From: Roseivirga sp.
Lineage (GTDB): Bacteria > Bacteroidota > Bacteroidia > Cytophagales > Cyclobacteriaceae
DNA length: 64,000 bases
Assembly: GCA_018402485.1 (NCBI GenBank)
Contig: JAGYIY010000003.1
Coordinates: 186,001 to 250,000 of the forward strand
Reading direction: 5' to 3'
Positions 8,185-17,238 of the stretch are shown in pieces. Every line of letters begins with the position of its first letter. The first letter of the stretch is position 1. A model generated the notes under the pieces. It saw only the letters and a program-made list of their open reading frames with translations, made no database searches and was not told the DNA's origin. The position numbers and the translations under genes were made by a program.

Positions 8185-9471
8185 ATGAAAAAGCTATTTT
8201 TAATATCGCTACTTATGATTGGGTTTGCCTTGCAAACTCAGGCGCAACTTCTCCAAGATTTGCAATATTGGAGACCTTACGACAGAAGGGGTATCAATAT
8301 GTTTGAGACACCTAAAAACGACACCGTTGTTTTTGACGGAACACGCTTAAGAATTGGAGGGAGTTTTGCCCTTCAATATCAAAACTTAAGTCATAGCAAT
8401 ACAGCACTCCCTAACTTAAACGGAGAGGGTGTTAATCTCAATGGACTAGCAGATATTGGTGGAGGGTTCAACTTAGCTACAGCCAACCTAAATCTTGATG
8501 TAATGCTAGCCGACGGGGTAAGGTTAAACATCATTACATATCTTTCTTCACGACACCATCCAGACGCTTGGGTTAAAGGGGGGTACTTGCAGTTTGATAA
8601 ACTTCCTTTCCTTCCTGGTTTTGACAAAATAATGGAAAAGGTGACACTCCGGTTTGGTCACTTCGAAATTAACTATGGTGATGCACACTTTAGGAGAACT
8701 GATAATGCTTTGGCCATGTACAACCCCTTTATAGGTAACTATATTATGGATGCGTTTACAACCGAGATTGGTGGTGAGATTGTTTACCAAAGCAATGGGT
8801 TTCTTGCCCTTGCAGCCCTAACAGCAGGAGAAATTAACGGTACAGTTGCTTCTCCTGACCGAAGAAGTCCTGCGTTTTACGGTAAAATAGGTTATGATAA
8901 GCAGATCAATGATGAGCTAAGATTGAGACTTACAGGGTCTTTATACACCACCAGTAAATCTTCCAATAACACCTTGTTTGGAGGAGATAGGGCGGGTTCT
9001 AGGTACTACAATGTAATGGTTAACTCCTTGACTTCCGTAGGTAGTAGCTTTACGACAGGTCGTTTTAACCCAGGTTTGCGAAATAATATTACCTCATGGG
9101 TCATTAATCCTTTTGTGAAATTTGGAGCGCTAGAAATTTTCGGGAACTTCGAAAAAGCTACTGGTGCCGGAGGTGGAGAAACATCTGATAGAGAATGGGA
9201 TCAGTTAGGGATTGATTTGGTTTACCGAATGGGTGCCAATGAAAACTTCTATGTTGCTGGTCGTTACAATACAGTGAGTGGCTTGCAAAGTGGCTCAGCT
9301 ACTGAGGTGGAAATCAAGCGTGTACAATTGGGTATGGGGTACTTTTTGTCACCTAATATCTTGTTCAAGTTTGAGTATGTTGATCAGCATTATAACGATT
9401 TTGCTCAAACAGACATTTTAAGCGGAGGCGAATTCAATGGTATTATGTTTGAAGGTGTTATTTCATTCTAA
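8185..9471 (+). CDS. outer-membrane porin-like beta-barrel protein
   Basis: 428 residues with a signal peptide ending at TQAQ (near 20). The rest is typical of a 14- to 18-stranded barrel: alternating hydrophobic strands, frequent Gly and aromatic residues, long loops, and a C-terminal strand ending in Phe (GVISF). DGTRLRIGGSFALQYQ and the FGHFEINYGDAHFRRTDNA plug-like region resemble phosphate-selective-type porins of Bacteroidota, but I cannot assign a substrate. It is framed by YceI-like genes 12 bp upstream and 6 bp downstream. Confidence 0.78.
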   Translation: MKKLFLISLLMIGFALQTQAQLLQDLQYWRPYDRRGINMFETPKNDTVVFDGTRLRIGGSFALQYQNLSHSNTALPNLNGEGVNLNGLADIGGGFNLATANLNLDVMLADGVRLNIITYLSSRHHPDAWVKGGYLQFDKLPFLPGFDKIMEKVTLRFGHFEINYGDAHFRRTDNALAMYNPFIGNYIMDAFTTEIGGEIVYQSNGFLALAALTAGEINGTVASPDRRSPAFYGKIGYDKQINDELRLRLTGSLYTTSKSSNNTLFGGDRAGSRYYNVMVNSLTSVGSSFTTGRFNPGLRNNITSWVINPFVKFGALEIFGNFEKATGAGGGETSDREWDQLGIDLVYRMGANENFYVAGRYNTVSGLQSGSATEVEIKRVQLGMGYFLSPNILFKFEYVDQHYNDFAQTDILSGGEFNGIMFEGVISF

Positions 9472-9477
9472 TCTATT

Positions 9478-10032
9478 TTGAAGCCTTTATTAGCCCTTGT
9501 TCTATTACAAGTTTCCCTGTGGCCTCTACAATCTCAAGATTACATGGTGGTGACAGGGAAATCTGTTATTATAAACGGTACGACTACCCTAGGGAAATTC
9601 ACTTGTGATTTAGAACAGCAGGGCAGAAGTGATACGGTTATTTTCCATCAAGATCATAGCCATGAAATCCATCCCCCAGTACTGGATATTGCCTTAGAAG
9701 TGAAAGCGTTTGGATGTGGAAATAAAATGCTAGACAAAGATTTTAACCATACCCTAAAGTCGAGTGAATATCCACACATAAGGGTAGTGGTAGATCATTT
9801 TTTTCATGAAGGTGATCGATACTATAGTTCGCTTATACTCAAATTGGCCGGTAAAGAATTGTACATGGAACGTCTGCCCTTTCTAATGAAAGGCGAAAAA
9901 GGAGCCAAATCTATGGAAGCAGACTTTCATTTGAACTTGAGCTACTTTGACCTAGATCCTCCTAAGAAGTTCTTAGGATTACTCAAAGTGAGGGAAGAAT
10001 TAACCATTCTTCTTAATTTACAAATTCTTTAG
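9478..10032 (+). CDS. divergent YceI-like periplasmic protein (third of three), TTG start
   Basis: 184 residues. The start must be the TTG at 9478, since the signal peptide (MKPLLALVLLQVSLWPLQSQ) begins there and no ATG precedes it. The mature part keeps the YceI plan: VTGKSVIINGTTTLGKF at the front, KMLDKDFNHTLKSSEYPHIRV in the middle and LSYFDLDPPKKFLGLLKVREEL at the end. It has two extra Cys (FTCDL and FGCGN) and His-rich HQDHSHEIHPP, absent from the other two copies, so it may bind something different or a metal. It is the last gene before BLUF, 33 bp away. Confidence 0.72.
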   Translation: MKPLLALVLLQVSLWPLQSQDYMVVTGKSVIINGTTTLGKFTCDLEQQGRSDTVIFHQDHSHEIHPPVLDIALEVKAFGCGNKMLDKDFNHTLKSSEYPHIRVVVDHFFHEGDRYYSSLILKLAGKELYMERLPFLMKGEKGAKSMEADFHLNLSYFDLDPPKKFLGLLKVREELTILLNLQIL

Positions 10033-10065
10033 CATGCTTTATTTTTTTAACTTAAATTCATCTTC

Positions 10066-10491
10066 ATGTTAAAAAGTGTAGTTTATACAAGTCTAGCGAC
10101 GCTACCGGTAAAAAGACATGTATTACAGGATATATTGAGTGCATCAACTCGTAATAATAGAAAATTGGCGTTGACAGGATTGCTTCTTTTCTTCGATGGA
10201 ACCTTCGTTCAAGTATTGGAAGGTCCTGCTGAAAATGTCGATATGATGGTTGGTAGAATAAGAAGGGATAGGCGCATTAAGGATATGATCATCTTCATGG
10301 AAAATGAAATTGAGGAAAGAGAATTTAGCCAATGGGAGATGGGCTTCAAATATATCTACCCCAAATACGAAGCCTATGATGACTTAAAGACTTTTAGCAT
10401 AGATGATATCAAAGGAGAAAGTGACGTGAAAATTATTCTGAAATCTTTTTATAATATGAATGTTAATTCCGGTATAAAATATTCATTTTAG
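10066..10491 (+). CDS. BLUF-domain blue-light photoreceptor (stand-alone)
   Basis: 141 residues, a short-type BLUF protein binding FAD. All key positions match AppA numbering exactly: Tyr7, Asn31 (24 after the Tyr), Gln49 (42 after, in FVQVLEG), Trp90 (83 after) and Met92 in the FSQWEMGF motif. It has no attached output domain; the last 45 residues are the usual C-terminal capping helices, so it should act by protein-protein contact. It follows the YceI/porin genes on the same strand by 33 bp and may be part of their transcript. Confidence 0.93.
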   Translation: MLKSVVYTSLATLPVKRHVLQDILSASTRNNRKLALTGLLLFFDGTFVQVLEGPAENVDMMVGRIRRDRRIKDMIIFMENEIEEREFSQWEMGFKYIYPKYEAYDDLKTFSIDDIKGESDVKIILKSFYNMNVNSGIKYSF

Positions 10492-10683
10492 CGCTCAATT
10501 GCTTTTTGATTTTCAGGTTGTTTCATTCTCTTTTTAAAAGTACATGAGGTCCTTGCTGTTCAGCATCATTGTACACGAAAATCAACCTGCAGCTGCATCG
10601 ATTGTATGCTATCTTACATGAATAAATAGCTTACTTTTAGTACCTAAGAAGTATTGTCTCTTACACAAAACCCAATGTGTTTT

Positions 10684-11358
10684 TTAAGGTTTAAGTAGTT
10701 TTAGCACAGTACCTTTCATCAATTCCACCCATCCGGTATACATTAAACCGCTCGGGTGTAAATTATCCTCTGCAATTAATTCGCTACGTTCTTTGGCTTG
10801 TCTCGAAAAGGGGGTAATGTCTACATAGGCAACCTCAAATTTTTCAGAAATTGCCTTATTGATGTTGTTATAGGAATTAATTTCTTCCTCTATTTTCTGT
10901 TCATTTTGCGCGCCAAAGGGTGTTTTACCATAATCTGGAATAGAAACAACAAAAACATTGCCTGGGTTATTTCCTGCCATTTGAATAGCAGTGGTTAATA
11001 AGGTTTCAAATTCTTCTTTATAGATAGCGATATCTTTTCCTTGGTATTGGTTATTTACTCCAATCAATAACGAAACCAAATCATAACGAGAAAGCAATGA
11101 ATCATCTTCTTTTATGGCTTGTATAAGATTGTCTGTTCGCCAGCCCGTTTGAGCAATGATTTTGGGTACGGCTACTTTAAAACCTTGTTGATTCAATTCA
11201 TCAACAAGTTGAACCGGCCATCTTTTGTTTTGAGGTACACTTTCTCCAATGGTGTAGGAATCGCCTAATGCTAGAAATCGAAGTAATGGGGGGTCTTGTG
11301 CCATTGTACAGGATTGTAAAGTGAATGCGGTAAGAATTAAGAAGAGGTCTTTTATCAT
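10684..11358 (-). CDS. SGNH/GDSL-family hydrolase, lipoprotein
   Basis: 224 residues. The N-terminus MIKDLFLILTAFTLQSC is a lipoprotein-type signal with Cys17 as the likely lipidated residue. SGNH blocks are visible: ALGDSYT (block I, nucleophile Ser), GVNNQ (block III, Asn), and DNLHPS (block V, Asp/His), with the oxyanion Gly between. It is probably an esterase or acyl hydrolase; substrate unknown. It begins 1 bp after the smc stop codon, so it is the downstream gene of an smc operon. Confidence 0.87.
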   Translation of the reverse strand: MIKDLFLILTAFTLQSCTMAQDPPLLRFLALGDSYTIGESVPQNKRWPVQLVDELNQQGFKVAVPKIIAQTGWRTDNLIQAIKEDDSLLSRYDLVSLLIGVNNQYQGKDIAIYKEEFETLLTTAIQMAGNNPGNVFVVSIPDYGKTPFGAQNEQKIEEEINSYNNINKAISEKFEVAYVDITPFSRQAKERSELIAEDNLHPSGLMYTGWVELMKGTVLKLLKP

Positions 11359-11359
11359 T

Positions 11360-14300
11360 CTATTGTGCTTCTAGTGCTCTCAAATCTACGGGAACAACCC
11401 GTGAAATACCTTGCTCGATCATTGTAATGCCATAAATGATATCCGTAGAAGACATGGTTCGTTTGTTATGAGTAACAATGATAAATTGCGAATCTTTTGA
11501 AAATCTTTTGATGATGTTGTTGAATTTATCGATGTTGGCATCGTCCAGCGGAGCATCTACTTCATCGAATATACAAAACGGAGCAGGTTTTAGCAGGTAA
11601 AAAGCAAATAGCAATGAGGTGGCAGTAAGGGTTTTTTCTCCGCCCGAAAGTTGGTTAATGGTGAGTGGTCTCTTTCCTTTGGGTTTGGCCATAATTTCAA
11701 TGCTAGACTCTAAGGGCTCATCGGGGTTGGAAAGCTTCAGATCGCAATCGTCTTCTTCGGTGAAAAGTGATCTAAAAACCTGTATAAAGCTCGTTTTTAT
11801 CTTTGCGAAAGCTTCCATAAAGGTGTTTCTTGCTACGGTATCAATTTCTGAAATGGTGGCAATCAGAGCGTCTTTTGCATCAATTAAATCAGCCTTTTGC
11901 TCAGTGATGAAGGTATGTCTTGCCTGAATTTCATCGAAAGCTTCCATGGCCATCGAATTGATGGGCCCCATGCGTTCGATTTTATCCTTAATGCGCTGTA
12001 CTTCAAGGCTAATTTCGTCTGCCGATGCATGACTTTCATAATCTTCTGTTGTTTTGGTGAGTATTTCTTCTATATCAATTTGGAATTCAACCGAAAGCCT
12101 TTCTTTCACGCTATTGAGTTCCAGCCGAGTTTCATTCAGTTTATTTTGTTGCTCTGACAACAACGCGTCAACCAACTCTCTCTTCTGACGAAGTTCACGA
12201 ATCGTTTTTTCGATCACATCTATATCACCCCGCTTATTGTAATAGTTTTTTTCTGCCTGATTGACTTCCTTTTCGAATACCTCTTTACGATCATACATAC
12301 CGATTAATTCATCTTCGTTGGTAGAGGTAGAGAAAATCAGCTTTTTAATCTCTCCTTCATTACGCGAAAGTTCTTCTTGATTTTTAGTTATGCGTTGTTT
12401 GCTGCCCTCATAAGCGCTATTTTTATAAGTGATTTCTTGCTGAAGTGAAGTGGTCTTGTTTTGTTTTTGATGGAAAGCCAGATTGATTTCGTTGTAGGTT
12501 TGAGACTTTTTATTTAGCCATTCAGCAGCTTCTTTTGCCTTCTTCTCAAGATCTGATAGCCCATTTTCTATCGTGGCATGTTCTTTTTCCATTACATTTA
12601 AATCGGGCTTTGCCGTACGGAGCTCTCCTTGAAGTTTTTCAATTTCTGCTGATATGGATTCTTTGCGGTTAGCTTGTGTAGAAAGCATGGAAGCCAATTG
12701 CTCCTTTTTAGTTTTGACAGAAACATACTCGGAGTTGATTTGATTGTATTGGTTTTGAAGTTCCTCTAGCGCTAAACGAAAAGAGGTAGACTTCAATCGT
12801 GCAAGCTCTTGCTGCTTTTTCTCCAACTGTTCTTTGATCACCACAGTTTGGTTTTCTAACTTTTTAATTTCCTTCTGAAGCTTTTCTAAATTTTTGGCAC
12901 GACCAATTCGTTTGCCTTCAAAAAGGCCCACAGAACCACCTGTAATACTGAATTTTCTTTTGGTATATTGGCCACTCTCTGTAATAAATACAGCTTCTTC
13001 ATCGAATGGAATTTCTCCCGGACCTCCATTCACAATGAAAACGTTGCCTAAAATATGACTGATAAGTTTTTTGTATTTGGGCTCGTATTCCACGACCTGT
13101 GTCGCCGGAATTGCTTGGTCGTACATTTTTACCGTATTGGCCTCGTAGTGATCAAATGCGTTGAGGATGAAAAAGTTTGCTTTACCTTTCGATGCATCAT
13201 TCAATATATTAACTGCATCAAATGCCTGTCGTTCCGTATCAACAATATAATAGTTCATGTAGGACTCTAAGTAGTTTTCAATGGTTACGCGGTACTTTTC
13301 GTCACAGGCAATGATGTCGGAAAGGAGAGGGGCTTCTTTGTTCCAATTCGATTTCTTTTTTAAAAACTTGATGGCTTCAGGAAATCCTTCCAGGTTTTCG
13401 ACCAAGGACTTTGTCAAGTCATACTCGTTGCGTTTGCTGTCGAGTTTACGACCTGTTTGGGTGAGTTCATTACGAACAAGCTCAATGGCATCACTGGTTT
13501 TTTGAATCGCAGTACTTTGTTTTTCCTCTTCTGCTTTTTGTTTGTCGAGAGCCTCTTTGGTCTGCCCTAATTCTGTGGTGAGGTTTTGTAGCTTATCATC
13601 AAATTTCTCTAACGTTTCAGACTGTTCGGAACTGTCTGAAGCGGTTTTTTCTAATTCATTCTGTAAGGTTTGGAGTTGAATTTCTTTAATTTCAATTTGT
13701 TTTCGCAGGTGGTATAAGGCATCTTTTTTCTCATTTACCGCCTGTCGCTGTGCTTCGAATTGAGTTTGTGCTTGACTGGTTTCTTGCTTTTGAGCTTCAT
13801 ATACTTCTTTCTGCTGCTCTACTTGTTGCTTGGCTTGCTCTAACTCTTTGGTGGCATTTTCGAGTTCATTACGCAAGCTTTCTAAACTAAAAGCAGCTCT
13901 CTCATTACTTTTTTTATCAGCTTCAAGCTGTTCTCTAAGGTTATCGCTTTTATCCTCTAGAAAGGTAAGTCGCTCACTCTTAATTTTCTTCTCATTCTCG
14001 TATTGACGAATTTGATGTACGTGGTTGTTCAATGATTTTTGCTTACCCGAAAGCTCTTTTTCTAAGGTTATTAGGTCTGTTTTGCTTTTTTCAAGAGCGG
14101 CTTCTTGTTGAGCAATCTGTTTATTAATTTCTAACCTTTTGTCTTTTTCCTGCTCGATGGTTTGTTCTAATTGCTTGTGTCTATTATTCTTTTCAGCCAC
14201 TGTAAGTCTTGCAAGCGATAGACTTTTGCTTTTATAGGTTTCCTTTAATTGATAATACTTTTCTGCTTGACGTGCTTGTTTCTCGAGTGATTTGAGGTTT

Positions 14301-14899
14301 TTTTCTATTTCAAACAATAGGTCTTCAACCCTTTCAAGGTCTTCGTCAGTTTCTCCTAACTTACGGAGGGTTTCTTTTTTCCGAGATTTGAATTTGGAAA
14401 TGCCGGCTGCTTCTTCGAACAATGCCCTGCGTGAATTATCTTTATCATTTAAGATGTCATCCACCATTTTGAGTTCGATAATGGCATAACTATTAGAGGA
14501 AATACCAGTATCCATAAATAAGCTGGTAATGTCTTTGAGTCTACAGGTAACACCATTCAGCTGGTACTCACTTTCTCCCGATCGGTAATACCTTCGGGTA
14601 ATGGTAACCTCGGTATATTCAGTGGGAAGCAAGTTTTTGGTATTGTTGAAGGTCAGGGAAACCTCGGCCATCTGGGTGGCTTTGCGTTTTTTTGTGCCGT
14701 TGAAAATAATATTTTCCATTTTCTCCGACCTTAGCATTCTAGTTTTTTGCTCGCCCAACACCCACCGAATGGCATCAACCACATTGGATTTTCCGCAACC
14801 GTTGGGGCCTACAATGCCAGTAATGCCCTCATCGAATTGAATGGTTACTTTTTCGCCAAAACTTTTAAAACCTTTAATTTCAAGCTTTTCTAGCTGCAT
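11360..14899 (-). CDS. smc: chromosome segregation ATPase SMC
   Basis: 1179 residues, full length. Walker A GPNGCGKS is at 31-38, two long coiled-coil arms (about 170-500 and 680-1010) flank the hinge (about 520-660, with the GGSVGLFEG segment), and the C-terminal head has the ABC signature LSGGEKTLTA and Walker B FCIFDEVDAPLDDAN. SMC homodimers with ScpA/ScpB organise and segregate the chromosome; neither partner is in this window. The long string of Glu/Lys/Gln-rich heptads is normal. The SGNH lipoprotein gene follows after 1 bp. Confidence 0.97.
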   Translation of the reverse strand: MQLEKLEIKGFKSFGEKVTIQFDEGITGIVGPNGCGKSNVVDAIRWVLGEQKTRMLRSEKMENIIFNGTKKRKATQMAEVSLTFNNTKNLLPTEYTEVTITRRYYRSGESEYQLNGVTCRLKDITSLFMDTGISSNSYAIIELKMVDDILNDKDNSRRALFEEAAGISKFKSRKKETLRKLGETDEDLERVEDLLFEIEKNLKSLEKQARQAEKYYQLKETYKSKSLSLARLTVAEKNNRHKQLEQTIEQEKDKRLEINKQIAQQEAALEKSKTDLITLEKELSGKQKSLNNHVHQIRQYENEKKIKSERLTFLEDKSDNLREQLEADKKSNERAAFSLESLRNELENATKELEQAKQQVEQQKEVYEAQKQETSQAQTQFEAQRQAVNEKKDALYHLRKQIEIKEIQLQTLQNELEKTASDSSEQSETLEKFDDKLQNLTTELGQTKEALDKQKAEEEKQSTAIQKTSDAIELVRNELTQTGRKLDSKRNEYDLTKSLVENLEGFPEAIKFLKKKSNWNKEAPLLSDIIACDEKYRVTIENYLESYMNYYIVDTERQAFDAVNILNDASKGKANFFILNAFDHYEANTVKMYDQAIPATQVVEYEPKYKKLISHILGNVFIVNGGPGEIPFDEEAVFITESGQYTKRKFSITGGSVGLFEGKRIGRAKNLEKLQKEIKKLENQTVVIKEQLEKKQQELARLKSTSFRLALEELQNQYNQINSEYVSVKTKKEQLASMLSTQANRKESISAEIEKLQGELRTAKPDLNVMEKEHATIENGLSDLEKKAKEAAEWLNKKSQTYNEINLAFHQKQNKTTSLQQEITYKNSAYEGSKQRITKNQEELSRNEGEIKKLIFSTSTNEDELIGMYDRKEVFEKEVNQAEKNYYNKRGDIDVIEKTIRELRQKRELVDALLSEQQNKLNETRLELNSVKERLSVEFQIDIEEILTKTTEDYESHASADEISLEVQRIKDKIERMGPINSMAMEAFDEIQARHTFITEQKADLIDAKDALIATISEIDTVARNTFMEAFAKIKTSFIQVFRSLFTEEDDCDLKLSNPDEPLESSIEIMAKPKGKRPLTINQLSGGEKTLTATSLLFAFYLLKPAPFCIFDEVDAPLDDANIDKFNNIIKRFSKDSQFIIVTHNKRTMSSTDIIYGITMIEQGISRVVPVDLRALEAQ

Positions 14900-14919
14900 A
14901 AATGGGTAGACTAAAGGAA

Positions 14920-14927
14920 CAAAATTA
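14920..14927 (-). promoter_or_regulatory. possible -7 promoter element for smc
   Basis: On the bottom strand TAATTTTG fits the TAnnTTTG consensus and lies 20 bp before the smc ATG. No convincing -33 TTG is visible at the usual spacing. Confidence 0.3.
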
Positions 14928-15065
14928 AAATTCTAAATGAAAGTACCTGCGAATAAATGAAAATTGGTTGATAAATACCTAAGAACGGTCAGGAATTAAA
15001 GGATATGTTTGCCCTTTACTACCCTACTTTTTGGCAATGACCTGTGGAGATGTGGAAGGAATGAT

Positions 15066-15073
15066 TAGCTTTG
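15066..15073 (+). promoter_or_regulatory. -7 promoter element, possibly giving a leaderless mRNA
   Basis: TAGCTTTG matches TAnnTTTG and ends only 4 bp before the ATG at 15078, so the expected transcription start is at or beside the A of the start codon. The same geometry appears before miaE near 62.1 kb. The -33 half is not clear. Confidence 0.35.
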
Positions 15074-15077
15074 TTAC

Positions 15078-15530
15078 ATGGATTTCGACATCGGAACACT
15101 CATTTATTTTATTGCGATAGCACTTTTTTTGTATCGCTCGTTTACAAAAAAGAAAAAGCCAGCACTTAATAAACCGAGAAGATCTGCTACTGAAGAGCAG
15201 CAAACGGAAAGAAGACCCTCTTTCGAGGATTTATTAAAGGAGTTTACTGGAGTAGGCGATGAGGTAGAAGAGGCCACTATAGAAAAAGCTCAGCAGGAAC
15301 AGCCTCAAACTACGTGGGAGGAGGTAAAGTCAACAAACTCACCCCAACGACAAGGCATAAAAGAGCGTGCCCTTGAAAAGGGTTTTGGGAAGGAAAGCCT
15401 TGAAGAGCAATTAGTTTTTGAAGAAGAGCAGGACGGAGAAGATGAACCAGGTTATCGCGAAATGTTTGATGATTATGGTGGTGCTCGAAAAGCTTTTGTT
15501 GCCTCAGAAGTTTTCCGAAGAAAATATTAA
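15078..15530 (+). CDS. small conserved-looking membrane-anchored protein, function unknown
   Basis: 150 residues. Residues 6-22 form one membrane helix (IGTLIYFIAIALFLYRSF), followed directly by a basic KKKKPALNKPRRS stretch and then a long acidic, Gln/Glu-rich tail that looks disordered, with a final YREMFDDYGGARKAFVASEVFRRKY segment that looks ordered. The topology is probably N-out with the tail in the cytoplasm. I do not recognise a named family, though short proteins of this plan are common next to smc in Bacteroidota. It stands alone, convergent with the M56 gene (5 bp gap). Confidence 0.7.
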   Translation: MDFDIGTLIYFIAIALFLYRSFTKKKKPALNKPRRSATEEQQTERRPSFEDLLKEFTGVGDEVEEATIEKAQQEQPQTTWEEVKSTNSPQRQGIKERALEKGFGKESLEEQLVFEEEQDGEDEPGYREMFDDYGGARKAFVASEVFRRKY

Positions 15531-15535
15531 TTACC

Positions 15536-16825
15536 TCATTTGATTGCTACAAGAGAAAGCAAAACCTCGGCTGTGGTTGTTTTACCATTGACAATCGCTG
15601 GTTTCCATTTACCTCTCTTGATGATTTCTCTTTCTATCCATTCAGTGGGGAGAGAACGGTTACTCACCCACCTGAAACCGGAAAGATTACCCAGTGCATC
15701 AACTTTAAATCTTATGTTCAATGGATTTTGTAAAAGTTCAGTCTCGGGTGACTTGGGCATAATCATATTTTGAGTTAATGATTTTTTCCATTCATTTTGA
15801 CCCATCTCAGGTTCGGGTAGCTGGCTTGCATTTTTGAATATTTCAGCGGCTACTTTAATGCTTTGAGGTTCCCACTTCTGTGTCTCAACCTCACTGAAAG
15901 AAAAGACAAAAAACAATGCACAAACAAATGGAATGGGAATAAAGATATTTAACCAGGATGATTGGTGGGTAGCTTTTAGTCTGTTAACGCGTTTTAGAAT
16001 GGCGTTTTTACCAAATGGGCTCGCTAAATCGAGCCCCATTTTTTTAAGCACCGTTTGTATTAATAACTGTGTATAGTTGTGAACATTACTTGTTTGAACA
16101 GCCGTTTGATCGGCCAAGTACTCATGAACTTCAGATATTAAATCTTTATAGAGATAAATCAATGGATTGAACCAGAAAAAAATCTTTAATAACTCAGTGA
16201 AAAGAATATCGTAGCTATGCTTTTGGTCAATGTGTGCCTTTTCATGTGCTATTACTTGTGCTTTTTCTTCCTCACTTAAGTTTTGGCTATCATCGTAAAA
16301 AAGGTAATTTAGAAAAGACATGTTACACATTTGGCCTTCAGTTCTTACCAAAAAGTAACGGTCTTTGTAGCGCGTTACATGTCTTTTGTACCAGATGAAT
16401 TCCTTGATCAAACGCAAACGAACAAGGAATCTTAACCCCATGAAACTAACCCCTATGAAATAAAGTAGAATCAATGCTTCCCACCACAGTAAAAAAGGTT
16501 TTTGGGAGGTTGCTGTTATCGTATAGGAATAAGCTTTTTCAGCTTCAATTATGATTTCACTACTCACCTCTCTACCAAATTGATTGAGTGCGTTTAAAAC
16601 AGGAAGTGTTTGGTTTGGGTCGTAGGTAAATTCTATGAGAGGCAATGAAAGGGATAGTAAAAGTGCAATGAGTAAATAGGCTCGGTTGTATTGGAGAGGG
16701 CTCAATTTACGAAGAAAAAGGTGGTACAGCAGGTATAAAATGGCTAGACATACAGCTGATTCAATGGAATAAATCAAGGCATCATTTAAGCTTTCCAGTA
16801 AGGTTATGGTAGGATGCTTTTTCAT
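15536..16825 (-). CDS. M56 (BlaR1-type) membrane metallopeptidase with TonB-like C-terminal domain
   Basis: 429 residues. Helices near 20-38, 48-65 and 112-135 precede the cytosolic zinc protease site HEKAH at 194-198 with the third ligand region SEVHEYLADQ around 231-240; a further helix lies near 290-310. The last 80 residues (SGFRWVSNRSLPTEWIEREIIKRGKWKPAIVNGK) are a TonB C-terminal-like domain, a fusion that is typical of Bacteroidota M56 proteins. Such proteins sense an envelope signal and destroy the paired BlaI repressor. It starts only 3 bp after the blaI-like gene, so they form one operon. The inducer is unknown; a beta-lactam link is not shown since no beta-lactamase is near. Confidence 0.9.
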   Translation of the reverse strand: MKKHPTITLLESLNDALIYSIESAVCLAILYLLYHLFLRKLSPLQYNRAYLLIALLLSLSLPLIEFTYDPNQTLPVLNALNQFGREVSSEIIIEAEKAYSYTITATSQKPFLLWWEALILLYFIGVSFMGLRFLVRLRLIKEFIWYKRHVTRYKDRYFLVRTEGQMCNMSFLNYLFYDDSQNLSEEEKAQVIAHEKAHIDQKHSYDILFTELLKIFFWFNPLIYLYKDLISEVHEYLADQTAVQTSNVHNYTQLLIQTVLKKMGLDLASPFGKNAILKRVNRLKATHQSSWLNIFIPIPFVCALFFVFSFSEVETQKWEPQSIKVAAEIFKNASQLPEPEMGQNEWKKSLTQNMIMPKSPETELLQNPLNIRFKVDALGNLSGFRWVSNRSLPTEWIEREIIKRGKWKPAIVNGKTTTAEVLLSLVAIK

Positions 16826-16828
16826 TAA

Positions 16829-17206
16829 TTATTTGTCTTTTTCTCCTTTCAAATCCACCCTAACCTCCTTTAATAAGCGTTCAAATTCATAACCATTCAT
16901 GTCGTTTTCTTTCGCAAAGAAGGATACAAGTTGTTTGAAGGATCCGCCAAAATAACCACCAAGAAAGTTTTTCAAATAAAAATTGCTATAACTGGTCTTA
17001 TCAATTAATGGAAAATACTCATGTGTTTTACCATAAGCCGTATATCCTACAAAGCCTTTCTTTTCCAAAATTCTAATAATAGTAGATACGGTATTGTAGG
17101 CGGGTTTGGGCGCTGGCATTCTTGCCAAAACATCTTTTACAAACCCTTTTTCAATTGTCCATAGGATTTGCATAACCTGTTCTTCTGCTTTGGTGAGTTC
17201 TTTCAT
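16829..17206 (-). CDS. BlaI/MecI/CopY-family repressor
   Basis: 125 residues, the standard length. The winged helix (about 1-75) opens with LTKAEEQVMQILWTIEKGFVKDV and has the recognition helix PAYNTVSTIIRILEKKGFV; the C-terminal part mediates dimerisation. BlaI proteins bind short dyads before their own operon and are cleaved on a signal from the M56 partner, which is the next gene. Two dyads in the leader (17239-17252 and 17258-17273) are good candidates for the operator. Confidence 0.92.
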   Translation of the reverse strand: MKELTKAEEQVMQILWTIEKGFVKDVLARMPAPKPAYNTVSTIIRILEKKGFVGYTAYGKTHEYFPLIDKTSYSNFYLKNFLGGYFGGSFKQLVSFFAKENDMNGYEFERLLKEVRVDLKGEKDK

Positions 17207-17238
17207 GCTACTGCCTTTGTTACGATATCAATAATACA

